Below are positions 27,847-36,976 of a stretch of DNA of 46,581 nt, in pieces (the stretch's first letter is position 1; each line of letters starts with the position of its first letter). Below the pieces are notes generated by a model, which had not been told where the DNA came from, searched no databases, and worked only from the letters and a program-made list of their open reading frames with translations. The translations under genes were made by a program, and so were the position numbers. This stretch comes from an uncultured Collinsella sp. (lineage in GTDB: Bacteria > Actinomycetota > Coriobacteriia > Coriobacteriales > Coriobacteriaceae), in the NCBI GenBank assembly GCA_905209765.1, contig CAJLUE010000007.1, positions 1 through 46,581 on the forward strand, written 5' to 3'.

Positions 27847-28320
27847 ATGAATGCCCCCGACGCGCTCCAAAACATCCGCTCAAAACACCCCGCTGCATAT
27901 TTTGTTCTCTATCTCTTTGTCGGCTGGGCATTGTTGGTTGCCATCACCCATGCTATATCCTTTGGAGCAGAACTGCTAATAGCCAGCTCGGGCCAGCCCG
28001 TCGTCAAATGGGAAGCGACCGATGAGTGCACCGACGGAACCCGAACCGTTTACTACAACAGCCCATCCCTCTACCAAGAGTTCAAGGTCAAGATAAAGAA
28101 CTCCAAGATTGTCGATGCCGAACTAGGCGTTTTCTCGACAATCGGAGCAACCGTCAGCGCCGAGCAAGTCGAGTACACGGACAGCCATGCAACGTATCGT
28201 ATCGACCTCAGCATCCTAGGCCGACCGTCACGTACCTGTCTACTCGAATGCGATATACGCGGCACCACATTACACATGTCCGAAATACAGATGCGCCCGG
28301 ACAAAGAGTTCTCTTCTTGA
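27847..28320 (+). CDS. Hypothetical single-pass membrane protein inserted between ybaB and dnaX
   Basis: 157 residues. One hydrophobic segment (about 17-38, AAYFVLYLFVGWALLVAITHAI) and a C-terminal extracytoplasmic domain of about 115 residues rich in beta strands, with three Cys. Family not recognised. It is on the opposite strand to dnaX, ybaB and recR and splits an order that is contiguous in most bacteria; its codon use and flanks appear less GC-rich, which suggests acquisition. It has its own -10 element; the start has only AGTACCCC upstream. Confidence 0.65.
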   Translation: MNAPDALQNIRSKHPAAYFVLYLFVGWALLVAITHAISFGAELLIASSGQPVVKWEATDECTDGTRTVYYNSPSLYQEFKVKIKNSKIVDAELGVFSTIGATVSAEQVEYTDSHATYRIDLSILGRPSRTCLLECDIRGTTLHMSEIQMRPDKEFSS

Positions 28321-28341
28321 GCAGTATGCCCGCCCGCGCAG

Positions 28342-30807
28342 CTACTCCACCGGCTTGAAGATGGTGGCCTGGCCGAAGACGCTGCGGATGAGGGCTTTGG
28401 CCTCGTCCTCGGTCTGCGGGATGCTCGGGGCTGCGCCCTGGTGGCCGAAGGGGCTGCCCGCGCCTGGGTTGGACTCCCAAGGGGCAGCGGGGGCGTCCTC
28501 CTCTTTGGGGGCAGCTGCAGCGGGCTTGGGCGCGGACGCCGCACCCGGCACGTCGAACGGCGGCAGATCGTCCCCGCCGGCATCGGCAGCAAAACCGCCG
28601 ACCATGGCATCGTCGTAGGGAACCTGCTCGGATTCCCACGGCGCAGACGACGCGGCAGGCTGAGATTTGGGGGCGGCAGAGCGCTCGGGCGCACGGGGCG
28701 CGGGCTCGGTCGGGAGCTTGCCCGTAGCGGGAGCGCCGGCAGGGTTGTCGGAGCGCAGCCAGGGGGCCTTAGCCAGGTCGGATGACTTGGGCGCAGGCGC
28801 GGCAGCGGGCTTGGGCGCGGGAGCCGGAGCGGCCGGTTTGGGCGTGGCGGGCTTAGGCGCCGACGGGGTCGGTGCCATCACCGGCGTCGCTTGCTGCTGC
28901 GGAGCGCTGGCGCTCGAGGATGCAGGGGCCGCCGAGGACACGGGTTGCGGGTCCGCAGATACCGCAGCCCGTGCAGATGGAGAATGCTCCTCATGTTGAG
29001 GAGCCGGCGTGCCACCCCCATCCAGGACATAGTCGACGGTACGACGACCGAAGACCGCACTGACTGTCGGCAGAACCACCGACTGTGTGTCGGCGCGACC
29101 GAGCATCTTGATAGCAAAGGTCGAGCCCGCGGGGAACGAAACCGTGAGCTTGGAGCCGTCGTCGGCCGTGGCGCGGGCGTTGAGCAGCAGGCCTGCGTAG
29201 GAAGCCTGACGAGCCTTGACGCGCTCGACGACCTCGGCCCATTTGCGCTGGAGCTCGCCGGCGTCCTCGACCGCGGGGGTCTCGGCAGCACCGGCGGCGG
29301 CAACCTCAGCGGCGTTGTTGGGCTTGGACACCGGCACGGTCGATGCAGCAGGCACGGGAGCCGGAGCCGCAACGGGCTGAGGTGCAGGCGTTACAGGCTT
29401 GGGCGCGGGAGCCGGAGCCGCGGACTTGGGTGCAGGCTGGGCAGCCGGAACAGCAGCGCCGCGGTCCCAAGGCATGCCGCCCTGATGCGCGGACGTAGCA
29501 GCGGGAGCGGCAGATGCCACAGGGGCAGCAGCCCGGGCACCCGAGATCAGCGTCGGCTGCTGGACAGCGGGTGCGGATGCAGCAGGCGCACTCGCTTGAG
29601 CAGCAGCCACGCTCGCCGGCACGGCGCCGTTGGCAACCATGGCCTCCAGGCGTGCCACGCGCTCGGCCAATGCCTCAATCGTTAAATCAGCCTCGGGACG
29701 TGCCAGACGCGTGCAGGCGATCTCGAGCACCAGGCGCACGTCGCTCGCACCCCTCATCTCCAGTGCGGCATCGTCGAGCACTGTCAGCACACGGGCCAGG
29801 CGGTCGGCAGGATGCTCGCCAAAGGCAGCGGCCTCGGCAGCAAGCGCCTCGGCCTGCTCGGAGCCGCCCTCAAACAGCTCGGCACGGGCACCGGCAACGC
29901 AGGCAACATACACGTCGCGCACATGCGCCACCAAGTCACGCGTCAGCTCAAGCAGGTCATTGCCCTCCTCGACCTGTGCGCGAATGAGCCCATACAGCTC
30001 GGCGACATCGCGATCAGCAATGGCGCGCGCAAACTCGCCTAGAATCTGGTCCGAAACTTCGCCCAAAAGCGAACGGGCATCGTCCGCATGCACGGCGCCG
30101 TTGCCAAAAACGCTCAGCTGCTCCAGCGTGGAGAGCGCGTCGCGCATGCCGCCCTTGGCATGGCGCGCCACGATAGCCAGCGCCTCGTCGTCGTAATCGA
30201 AGCCCTCCTGCTCGCACACGTATGCCAGGCGGCGCTCGATATCCTCGTTGCCGATGCGATGGAAATCGAAGCGCTGGCAGCGTGAGAGGATTGTCTCCAG
30301 AATCTTTTGCGGGTCGGTGGTGCACAGCACAAAGATCACGTGCGCCGGCGGCTCCTCGAGCGTCTTGAGCAGCGCGTTAAACGCCGCCGTCGTGAGCATG
30401 TGGACCTCGTCGATGATATAGATCTTGTACTTGCCACGCACCGGGGCAAAGTTGACGGAGTTGATGATTTCCTCGCGCACGTTGTCTACGCCGGTACGGC
30501 TTGCGGCATCGAGCTCGTAGACATCGGGGTGGTTGCCCTCGGCGATGAGCTCGCATTCCTCACAGGTGCCGTCGGGCATGCAGCCGCTCGCACCCTCGGC
30601 GCGCGCCGCCTCGGCATTGCGACAGAGCAGCGCCTTGGCAAGAATACGCGCCATGGTGGTCTTGCCCGTGCCGCGCGGTCCGCAGAACAGGTACGCATGG
30701 GACAGGCGCCCCTCGGTGATGGCGTGCTCGAGCGTCGAGACGATATGCTGCTGGCCCACCACGGAGTCGAAGGTGAGCGGGCGATACTTTCGGTACAACG
30801 ATTCCAT
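28342..30807 (-). CDS. dnaX: DNA polymerase III subunits gamma/tau
   Basis: 821 residues from ATG at 30807 (GGGGGAG upstream; the first 158 codons of the longer frame are antisense to the next gene). AAA+ clamp-loader domain: MESLYRKYRPLTFDSVVGQ, Walker A GPRGTGKTT (about 45), a four-Cys zinc module (CRNA...CMPDGTCEEC), Walker B region IIDEVHML, sensor 1 TTDP. Domain III ends about residue 365. The remaining ~450 residues are Pro/Ala-rich with a small conserved region near 520-600 (RARQASYAGLLLNARA, GSTFAIKML) and a final acidic segment. The subunit loads the sliding clamp and links replicase to helicase. The gene is the first of the usual dnaX-ybaB-recR set. Confidence 0.95.
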   Translation of the reverse strand: MESLYRKYRPLTFDSVVGQQHIVSTLEHAITEGRLSHAYLFCGPRGTGKTTMARILAKALLCRNAEAARAEGASGCMPDGTCEECELIAEGNHPDVYELDAASRTGVDNVREEIINSVNFAPVRGKYKIYIIDEVHMLTTAAFNALLKTLEEPPAHVIFVLCTTDPQKILETILSRCQRFDFHRIGNEDIERRLAYVCEQEGFDYDDEALAIVARHAKGGMRDALSTLEQLSVFGNGAVHADDARSLLGEVSDQILGEFARAIADRDVAELYGLIRAQVEEGNDLLELTRDLVAHVRDVYVACVAGARAELFEGGSEQAEALAAEAAAFGEHPADRLARVLTVLDDAALEMRGASDVRLVLEIACTRLARPEADLTIEALAERVARLEAMVANGAVPASVAAAQASAPAASAPAVQQPTLISGARAAAPVASAAPAATSAHQGGMPWDRGAAVPAAQPAPKSAAPAPAPKPVTPAPQPVAAPAPVPAASTVPVSKPNNAAEVAAAGAAETPAVEDAGELQRKWAEVVERVKARQASYAGLLLNARATADDGSKLTVSFPAGSTFAIKMLGRADTQSVVLPTVSAVFGRRTVDYVLDGGGTPAPQHEEHSPSARAAVSADPQPVSSAAPASSSASAPQQQATPVMAPTPSAPKPATPKPAAPAPAPKPAAAPAPKSSDLAKAPWLRSDNPAGAPATGKLPTEPAPRAPERSAAPKSQPAASSAPWESEQVPYDDAMVGGFAADAGGDDLPPFDVPGAASAPKPAAAAPKEEDAPAAPWESNPGAGSPFGHQGAAPSIPQTEDEAKALIRSVFGQATIFKPVE

Positions 30808-30922
30808 GGGTGCTCCCCCGGGTATACTGAGTCTTGTTGCCGCGGCGGCCATGCGGTCGCACGGCATACTGCATCCATAATAACCCGTACGGCGAGCCCG
30901 CCGCGATAGGAGTCCAAAGAGC

Positions 30923-31639
30923 ATGGCAGACGCAGAGAGCAACCTCGTTCCCTCCGAAGCAGCCGACCAGGTCGAGGTCGCGCTCGAGGAGCAGGCCGCA
31001 GCCGACGACGGCATTCTGTACCTCAACGAGTACCAGTACGAAAACGACCTCGTCACCGACTTTGCGCGCCTGGTCGCCTCGCCCAGGCGTCGCGGCTCGC
31101 TGTATGTCGCCGCGGCAATTGCCGCGCTCATCGGCATCGGCATGCTGGTGGCCGGCGGCAACTGGATCAAGTTCGGCGTCGTCCTAATCGTATTCGGCGC
31201 CTTTTTGGCCTGGTGGAGCAAAAATCTGCACCATACGCTCGCGCGCGACTTTATCGAAGCCGTCGAGGCAGACGAGTCCATGGGCGGCCGCTACCGCCGC
31301 GTCGCCGCCAACGAGGACGGCCTGATGGTCTGGGGCAAGAGCGGCAAGTCGCAGTTCTTCCCGTTTGAGAAGCTCGACCATGTACTCGACGGCGAGCGCA
31401 TCTTTGTGGCCATGTTCGCCGACCAGGGCGTGACGATCCCTAAGGACACCTTTGTGCGTGGTGATGCCGAGCAGTTTGGCTCCTTCCTCAAGACGCGCAT
31501 CAACAAAAAGCTGCGCATCGAGACCAAACGCAAAAAGATGAAGGCCGAAAAGGCCGCTGCCAAGGCCAAGCAGGAAAGCGAGCCTAAGAATGCAAAGGCC
31601 AAACAGCGCAAGCAGAAGAAGAACAAGAAGAAGCGCTAA
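30923..31639 (+). CDS. YcxB-like membrane protein
   Basis: 238 residues. An acidic N-terminus (1-50), two closely spaced membrane segments (about 58-97, GSLYVAAAIAALIGIGMLVAGG and FGVVLIVFGAFLAWW), a YcxB-type C-terminal domain (about 115-190; GLMVWGKSGKSQFFPFEKLDHVLDGE, GVTIPKDTFVRGDAEQFGSFLKTR) and a very Lys-rich tail (about 195-238). YcxB-like domains have no established function. The gene is divergent from dnaX and directly upstream of the kinase cluster; its transcript may feed into that cluster, since only a weak promoter separates them. Confidence 0.7.
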   Translation: MADAESNLVPSEAADQVEVALEEQAAADDGILYLNEYQYENDLVTDFARLVASPRRRGSLYVAAAIAALIGIGMLVAGGNWIKFGVVLIVFGAFLAWWSKNLHHTLARDFIEAVEADESMGGRYRRVAANEDGLMVWGKSGKSQFFPFEKLDHVLDGERIFVAMFADQGVTIPKDTFVRGDAEQFGSFLKTRINKKLRIETKRKKMKAEKAAAKAKQESEPKNAKAKQRKQKKNKKKR

Positions 31640-31673
31640 GGCCAAGTCAGATAGGCCACCTCGCCCCGCTACC

Positions 31674-31701
31674 TTCACCATGCACCCGAGCGTGCTACAC
31701 T
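31674..31701 (+). promoter_or_regulatory. Predicted promoter of the cell-wall kinase cluster
   Basis: TTCACC (31674-31679) and TACACT (31696-31701) with a 16-base spacer, about 80 bases ahead of the first kinase start. A moderate match only. Confidence 0.35.
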
Positions 31702-31781
31702 AGCAGCATCTATGCCACCGCGAACGGCTCGGCTCCGCGCCCGCCGCTCGCAAACGAACTTTAAACGCACGAGGGTTGGCC

Positions 31782-33635
31782 ATGCCGCTTTTCTCGCAAC
31801 ATACCGCCCGGTTCTCGCCGGACGTTCCCTTGGAGGGCACCAGCTCTCGCGAGCTGCTCAAGCGGTTCCAGCCGCTCGAGACGCTCGCGACCGGCGGTTT
31901 TGGCTCCATCGAGATTTGCCGCGACACGCACCTGCGCCGTCGCGTGGCCATTAAGCGCATCCCTCTTATCAACGGTGCCGGCATGCCCGCCAGCGACATC
32001 ATGGATGTCCTGCGCGAGGCACACACCGCCGCTATGCTTCAACATCCCAATATCGTGCAGGTTATCGACTTTACGCACGATACCGCCTATGCCTACCTAG
32101 TCATGGAATATGTCGACGGCATGTCGCTCGCCGACTTTTTGCATCGCGTGGACGGCCATTCGCTCACCTTTGACGAGGCCGCGGCAATTGCCGACGCGCT
32201 GGGCCAGGCGCTCGCCTTCGCCCATAGCAACGGCGTGCTCCACCTGGATATTAAGCCCGCCAATGTGCTCATCGACCACTCGGGCAATGTAAAGCTCACC
32301 GACTTTGGCATGGCGCGGCTGTCGTCTGCCGGTGGCTTTGGCGGCTCGCGCGGCGGCACCATCGGCTACATGCCACCCGAGCAGCTCGACATCGAGACTG
32401 GCACGGTTGACGAGCGCGCCGATGTCTTTGCCCTCGCCTGTGTTATCTACGAGGGCCTGTGCGGCAGCGCCCCCTTTATGGCCGCCACGCCCGGCGACTC
32501 GCTCGGCCGCATCATCGGCGGTGCCACCTACCCCAGCGAGCTCATCCCGCACTTTCCCCCGGGAGCCGAGGCTGCGCTCATGAGCGCCCTCTCCCCCATG
32601 CCGCAAGACCGCCCCAACAGCATCGAGGCATTTTGCGACCAGCTGCTCGCCGGCTTGGGCAGCGTGCGCGAGGGCCGTCGCAGCCTAGAGCAGATGGTGG
32701 GCGAGCTGTCGGATGACGAGCGCACGGCAGACGATATCGAATCGTTGCCCTATGAGGACGACGCCATCGAGGTCGACCCCGCGCTCGGCTGGGCCGGCAC
32801 GCGATGGAGCCGCGCGCGCGATTACACCATGCGCGCCATCTCGGCGCTAACGTGTGGTGCCTTTAGCTTTCTAATCATGCAGACGGCAGGCGTCGCGGCG
32901 CTTCCCGGACTTATTGCCGCGGCTATCGCGATTGGGGCGGCCGCCGGCCTGGCCCCGCAGATTGGCTCGGCTATCTCGGCCGTGGGCTTTTTGGTACTTA
33001 TGGCCAACGCCACCATGCAGGCGCAGGGCATCCTGTCGATGCTGCCCGTCGCGGTGCTCTTTGCCGCCACCATATCCGGTTGGTGGATCGCCTGGGGCCG
33101 CACCGAGGCCGCCGCGAGCTCCGCGCTCACCTGCGCGGTGGCACTTGGCTGTCTAACGGGCGACGTCCTCCTTGCCGCCGGGGTCGCCGCCGGCATCGCG
33201 GCCTTTTGGCTCGGCCCGGCAAGCGCCGCGGCCGCCACGGGGATGGGCGCGCTTTTTGGCCGCCTGGCTACGGTTGCGCTTTCCGCCGGAGGCGTGCTGG
33301 GACTCGGCAATGTTGCCGCGGCGCTGGGAGACATGCTCTTCTGGGCTGCCGTCGTGCTTGTCGCGACGACAGCTGCACTGACATCTCTGCTGCTCAACGT
33401 TCATGCCAAGCGTGCCGAGCAGGGTTCGAACCTGGCTGCAATCGCTGCCATCGCCGGCTGCGGAATAGGCTCCGCGGCGTCGCTCTGTCTTGCACACCAT
33501 ATGGAAATTGCCAGCCTTGCGGCCGCGGTCGTCGTCAAGGCGGCGGTTGCGGGAACCCTATCCTCTATAATCGTTGGGATATGCCTATATTTGCTCGGAT
33601 ACCAAAGAACCTATACGGAGAGTGATCTTTCGTGA
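31782..33635 (+). CDS. Polytopic membrane Ser/Thr protein kinase with HLD catalytic loop
   Basis: 617 residues from ATG at 31782 (GAGGG six bases upstream). Residues about 22-285 are a protein kinase: TGGFGSIEI loop, Lys in VAIKRI, MEYVDGMSL hinge, catalytic loop with H154-L155-D156 (HLDIKPANVLI), DFGMARL, and MPPEQ. The arginine of HRD is replaced by leucine, as in non-RD kinases, which need no activation-loop phosphorylation for that contact. After a cytoplasmic linker with acidic patches, residues about 351-610 form some eight membrane segments without a PASTA or other outside domain. It overlaps the FhaA-like gene by four bases (GTGA). Position corresponds to a second kinase of actinobacterial pknA/pknB clusters but the topology differs. 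Confidence 0.85.
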   Translation: MPLFSQHTARFSPDVPLEGTSSRELLKRFQPLETLATGGFGSIEICRDTHLRRRVAIKRIPLINGAGMPASDIMDVLREAHTAAMLQHPNIVQVIDFTHDTAYAYLVMEYVDGMSLADFLHRVDGHSLTFDEAAAIADALGQALAFAHSNGVLHLDIKPANVLIDHSGNVKLTDFGMARLSSAGGFGGSRGGTIGYMPPEQLDIETGTVDERADVFALACVIYEGLCGSAPFMAATPGDSLGRIIGGATYPSELIPHFPPGAEAALMSALSPMPQDRPNSIEAFCDQLLAGLGSVREGRRSLEQMVGELSDDERTADDIESLPYEDDAIEVDPALGWAGTRWSRARDYTMRAISALTCGAFSFLIMQTAGVAALPGLIAAAIAIGAAAGLAPQIGSAISAVGFLVLMANATMQAQGILSMLPVAVLFAATISGWWIAWGRTEAAASSALTCAVALGCLTGDVLLAAGVAAGIAAFWLGPASAAAATGMGALFGRLATVALSAGGVLGLGNVAAALGDMLFWAAVVLVATTAALTSLLLNVHAKRAEQGSNLAAIAAIAGCGIGSAASLCLAHHMEIASLAAAVVVKAAVAGTLSSIIVGICLYLLGYQRTYTESDLS

Positions 33636-34642
33636 ACTTCCTGAACATCTTCGAGGACCACGTGGCCGGCATCTTCGGTGCCACCCGTGCCCCGTTCTCC
33701 TTTAAGAAGCTTGCCAAGCAGGCCGCTCGCGACATGGAGGATCAGACTCTGGTGATCAACGGCGTCAACACCGCGCCGGCACTCTATACCATCCTGATCG
33801 CCGCCGACGACGATCCCATGCTCGCCCCGTTCTACCCCGAGCTTTCGCGCGAAGTCCGCGAGTTTGTGAAGGCACAGGCCGAAAAGCGCCGCTATGTGTT
33901 TGTCGGCGAACCCCTCGTTCGCTTTATGATCGACCCGCAGCTGCGTGCCGGTAAGTTCTCGGTCTTTGCCGAGAACGTCGACGCCCCCACGCTCGGTCGT
34001 CTGTACGAGGAAGAGCGCGCCTATCAGAATGGCCTGGGCCAGAACAACTCGGCGGCAAGCCGCGCCGCCAGCGCTCCCCGTGCCGGCAAGCAGCAATTCG
34101 CCGCTCCGCAGCAACAGCACCCCGCCGCTATGCCCCAGCAGCCGACGCCCCGCGCCGCCGCTCCCGACCCGCTCGCCGTGGCCGATCCCTTTGCGCCCAA
34201 CGTCCCCGACCCCGCCGCCGCACCCATCCCCGTGCCGCAGACCGTCTCTCGTGACGCCCTTGCCGGTATGGGCGGAGCCGCCGCGACCGGCGCCGCCGTG
34301 GGCCTTGGCACCGCGGCCGGTATTGCCTCCAACATGGCGAGCACCCGCGCCCCGCAGCGTCCGCTCGCCCAGCTCGTCGACGTCGTGAGCGGCGAGAGCC
34401 ACAGCATCACTTCCGCGCAGGTGACCATCGGTCGCGAGCGTTCGGTTTCGGACATCGCCCTGCGCGACCCCAACGTGTCGCGCCGTCACGCCCAACTCAC
34501 CTTTACCGGTTCGGACTGGTCGATCGAGGACCTCAATTCCACCAACGGCACGCTCGTCAACAACCGCCGCATCACGCGCTGCCCGCTGCGCAACGGCGAC
34601 CTGTTGACGTTTGGCCTGAGCACCTTTGAATTTAGGGGATAG
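33632..34642 (+). CDS. fhaA: FhaA-like FHA protein with FhaA_N domain
   Basis: 336 residues beginning at GTG (33632), overlapping the kinase stop. Residues 1-118 match the FhaA N-terminal domain (DUF3662 type: ALYTILIAADDD, KRRYVFVGEPLVRFMIDPQLRAGKF). Residues about 130-245 are a Pro/Ala/Gln-rich disordered linker. The C-terminal FHA domain (about 250-336) has an intact pThr-binding set: TIGRERSVSD, SRRHAQL, LNSTNGT. In mycobacteria FhaA binds phosphorylated MviN/PknB and controls peptidoglycan synthesis at the poles; the gene order here supports the same role. Confidence 0.9.
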   Translation: MNFLNIFEDHVAGIFGATRAPFSFKKLAKQAARDMEDQTLVINGVNTAPALYTILIAADDDPMLAPFYPELSREVREFVKAQAEKRRYVFVGEPLVRFMIDPQLRAGKFSVFAENVDAPTLGRLYEEERAYQNGLGQNNSAASRAASAPRAGKQQFAAPQQQHPAAMPQQPTPRAAAPDPLAVADPFAPNVPDPAAAPIPVPQTVSRDALAGMGGAAATGAAVGLGTAAGIASNMASTRAPQRPLAQLVDVVSGESHSITSAQVTIGRERSVSDIALRDPNVSRRHAQLTFTGSDWSIEDLNSTNGTLVNNRRITRCPLRNGDLLTFGLSTFEFRG

Positions 34643-34648
34643 TCGCTT

Positions 34649-35065
34649 ATGAACATCGATATCGTCCTTTTTGCAGGCCGCATCGTCCTGGTCGCCCTGC
34701 TCTACATCTTCCTGTTCGCCGTCATGAAAACCGGCGTGGGACTCGTACGCGGCCAGCGCCGCGACTCCGCTATCTGGACGATCGATGTGGACAAGGGTCC
34801 GCGCGGCATCCGTGGCATCCATGTAGACATGCTCGGCCCCGTCATCGTGGGCCGCTCGCCGTCCTCGGACATCTGCATCAACGAACCGTTTGTCTCGGCC
34901 TCGCATGCACGCTTTTCGCTGCAGGGCCCGGCACTCATCATCGAAGACCTCAACTCGCTGAACGGCACGCTCGTTAACGGCCGTCAGCTGGTGGAGCCCG
35001 CAACGCTGCGCGAGGGTGACGAGGTCCAGATTGGCGACGTGGTCATGAAGGTGAACCGTCGATGA
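34649..35065 (+). CDS. fhaB: FhaB-like membrane FHA protein
   Basis: 138 residues. One N-terminal membrane segment (about 8-28, AGRIVLVALLYIFLFAVMKTG) followed by a cytoplasmic FHA domain (about 55-138) with intact motifs VIVGRSPSSD, SASHARF, LNSLNGTLVNG. The layout equals FhaB (FipA), which in mycobacteria bridges kinases to the division and elongation machinery. It ends in an ATGA overlap with the phosphatase gene. Confidence 0.9.
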   Translation: MNIDIVLFAGRIVLVALLYIFLFAVMKTGVGLVRGQRRDSAIWTIDVDKGPRGIRGIHVDMLGPVIVGRSPSSDICINEPFVSASHARFSLQGPALIIEDLNSLNGTLVNGRQLVEPATLREGDEVQIGDVVMKVNRR

Positions 35066-36960
35066 TCGACGAGGAGAACAAGTCCGCAGCCATGCCCGAG
35101 ACGCCGACTGCCCCCGCAGCTGCGCCGGCTCATGCCGCTCCGGCGCGCCCTGCGACCGTGGAGCCCGAGGACACGGTGTTCTCCCTGCCTCTTTCGCATG
35201 TAACTCAAGAATATCCGGCACTCGTCGATGACGAGGACGCCGACACCGAGCAGCTCGACGCCCCCATCGGCGCGCACGCTGCCGAGCAGCCCGCGGAACC
35301 GGAGGCAACGCCCGCACCGGCTCACTTTGCCGAGCCCGTCGCCGAGGCGATTAACGAGAGCGCTGCCGTGTTTGCAGCCCCCGAGCCTGCCGCGCCGGTA
35401 TTCCCCGTCGCCCCGACAAGCGAGGCGGCACCCGCATCTGCAACGCCTGCCGAAGTCGAGCAGCCCGTTGCCGCGCCCGCCGCAGCTCCCGAGCCCTCCG
35501 CTCAACCCCAGAGCACGCCCGCGCCGTCGCACTTTGCGACGCCCGAGCCGACGGCTGTCGAGCCGCAGCAGGACGGCGATCCCGCCGACCGCGTAACCGA
35601 AGATCTCAACCTTCCGGACGTCTCCGACGCCGAGTCGGGAGACGATGCCGACACCGTCTCCCCCGGCGACACCGCCGAGATCGATGTCGCCGCCGTGGAG
35701 GCAAAGCTCAAAGATCCCGGCTCGACCATGAGCTTTGAGCCGCTAACCGACGAGCGCATCGAGACCGACTCGACCTACGACGCCGGCACCACCACGCAGC
35801 TTATGTGGGGCGCCCGCTCCGACGTCGGAAGTGTGCGCCCGCACAATGAGGACTCCTATCTGGTGCAGTCGCCGCTCTTTTGCGTGTGCGACGGCATGGG
35901 AGGACATGCCGCCGGCGAGGTGGCATCCTCCATCGCCGTCGAGACCATCGCCAAGACGGCGCCGCAGTCCGCCGACGCCGCGCGCCTGGCCGCAGCCGTC
36001 GAGGCCGCCAACGCCGCCGTGATCGAGGCCGCCCTCAACGGCCTGGGCAAACCCGGCATGGGATGCACGGCCACCTGCGCCTACATCGAAAACGACACGC
36101 TCGCCATCGCCCACGTGGGCGACTCGCGCGCCTACCTGCTCCACGAGGGTACGCTCATCCGCGTGACCCGCGACCACTCCTACGTGGAGGAGCTCGTGGA
36201 TGCCGGCGAGATTACGGCCGACGAGGCCCGCGTCCACCCCAACCGCTCGGTCATCACCCGCGCACTGGGCTCGGATCCCGCCATGTATGCCGACCACTTT
36301 ACCCTGCACATCGAGGAAGGCGACCGCCTGATTCTGTGCTCCGACGGTCTTTCGAGCATGATTCCCGATAGCGATATCGAGAACATCGCCACGCAGTCCT
36401 CGAGCGCGCAGATCTGTGTCGACAACTTGGTGGACGCGGCGCTCGCCGCCGGCGGCCACGACAATGTGACCGTGGTGGTCGTCGACCTGGTCGACGACGG
36501 CGTTATGCGCGAGGCAAAACGCGTCCGACGTCGCAATGTCACCATCGCCGCCATCTTGGCCCTTGTCTTTGTGCTGGTAGCAGGCATCTGGGCATACACG
36601 GGCATCACCGGCTCCTATTACTTGGGAACCTCCCACGGCAATGTCGCCGTCTGGCGCGGCCTGCCCGGCAAGACGCTCGGGGTCGAGCTCCACTGGCTCG
36701 AGAGCGAAACCAGCATCAAGCTGTCCGACCTGCCCGAAGACACGCAAAACCGCCTGAAGGCAGGCATTCCGCAAACGAGTGTCGACGATGCGCAGGACAC
36801 CATTTCCAAGTACCGCCATCAGATTGACGAAGAGCAGACCCGTCAGGTGATTGACGCGCAAACGATTCGCGACAACACCAATCAGGAATCCACCTCCGAG
36901 TCAGATTCCGAGAAAACCGCCGAACAGTCAGCCGAGGCCGAAGCCTCCGATAAGAATTAG
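35062..36960 (+). CDS. pstP: PP2C-family Ser/Thr phosphatase (PstP-like) with long N-terminal region
   Basis: 632 residues. Residues 1-235 are an Ala/Pro/Glu-rich disordered N-terminal region, absent from mycobacterial PstP. The PP2C domain (about 248-485) has the metal-binding signature: RPHNED, CVCDGMGGHAAGE, AHVGDSRAYLL, TRDHSYVEELV, LCSDGLSSM and GGHDNVTVVVVDL. One membrane segment follows (about 493-515), then about 115 extracytoplasmic residues ending in a Glu/Ser/Lys-rich tail. It should dephosphorylate the PASTA kinase and its substrates. The ATG overlaps the fhaB stop. The extended N-terminus may dock FHA proteins; that is inference. Confidence 0.93.
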   Translation: MIDEENKSAAMPETPTAPAAAPAHAAPARPATVEPEDTVFSLPLSHVTQEYPALVDDEDADTEQLDAPIGAHAAEQPAEPEATPAPAHFAEPVAEAINESAAVFAAPEPAAPVFPVAPTSEAAPASATPAEVEQPVAAPAAAPEPSAQPQSTPAPSHFATPEPTAVEPQQDGDPADRVTEDLNLPDVSDAESGDDADTVSPGDTAEIDVAAVEAKLKDPGSTMSFEPLTDERIETDSTYDAGTTTQLMWGARSDVGSVRPHNEDSYLVQSPLFCVCDGMGGHAAGEVASSIAVETIAKTAPQSADAARLAAAVEAANAAVIEAALNGLGKPGMGCTATCAYIENDTLAIAHVGDSRAYLLHEGTLIRVTRDHSYVEELVDAGEITADEARVHPNRSVITRALGSDPAMYADHFTLHIEEGDRLILCSDGLSSMIPDSDIENIATQSSSAQICVDNLVDAALAAGGHDNVTVVVVDLVDDGVMREAKRVRRRNVTIAAILALVFVLVAGIWAYTGITGSYYLGTSHGNVAVWRGLPGKTLGVELHWLESETSIKLSDLPEDTQNRLKAGIPQTSVDDAQDTISKYRHQIDEEQTRQVIDAQTIRDNTNQESTSESDSEKTAEQSAEAEASDKN

Positions 36961-36976
36961 AAAGGGAGTGCCGCTT

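Noticed and set aside
30807..30923. Possible SRP (4.5S) RNA gene next to dnaX
   Set aside because: The GC-rich stretch lacks the conserved GGUCAGG...GGAAGGAAGCAGCC-type core and cannot form the SRP hairpin.
28342..31281. 158-codon upstream extension of dnaX
   Set aside because: It is antisense to the YcxB-like gene, and the family N-terminus (MESLYRKYRPLTF) starts at 30807.
36851..36976. 42-codon N-terminal extension of the RodA-PBP frame
   Set aside because: It overlaps the end of the phosphatase gene, is highly basic and has no ribosome site, while the ATG at 36977 has a strong one.
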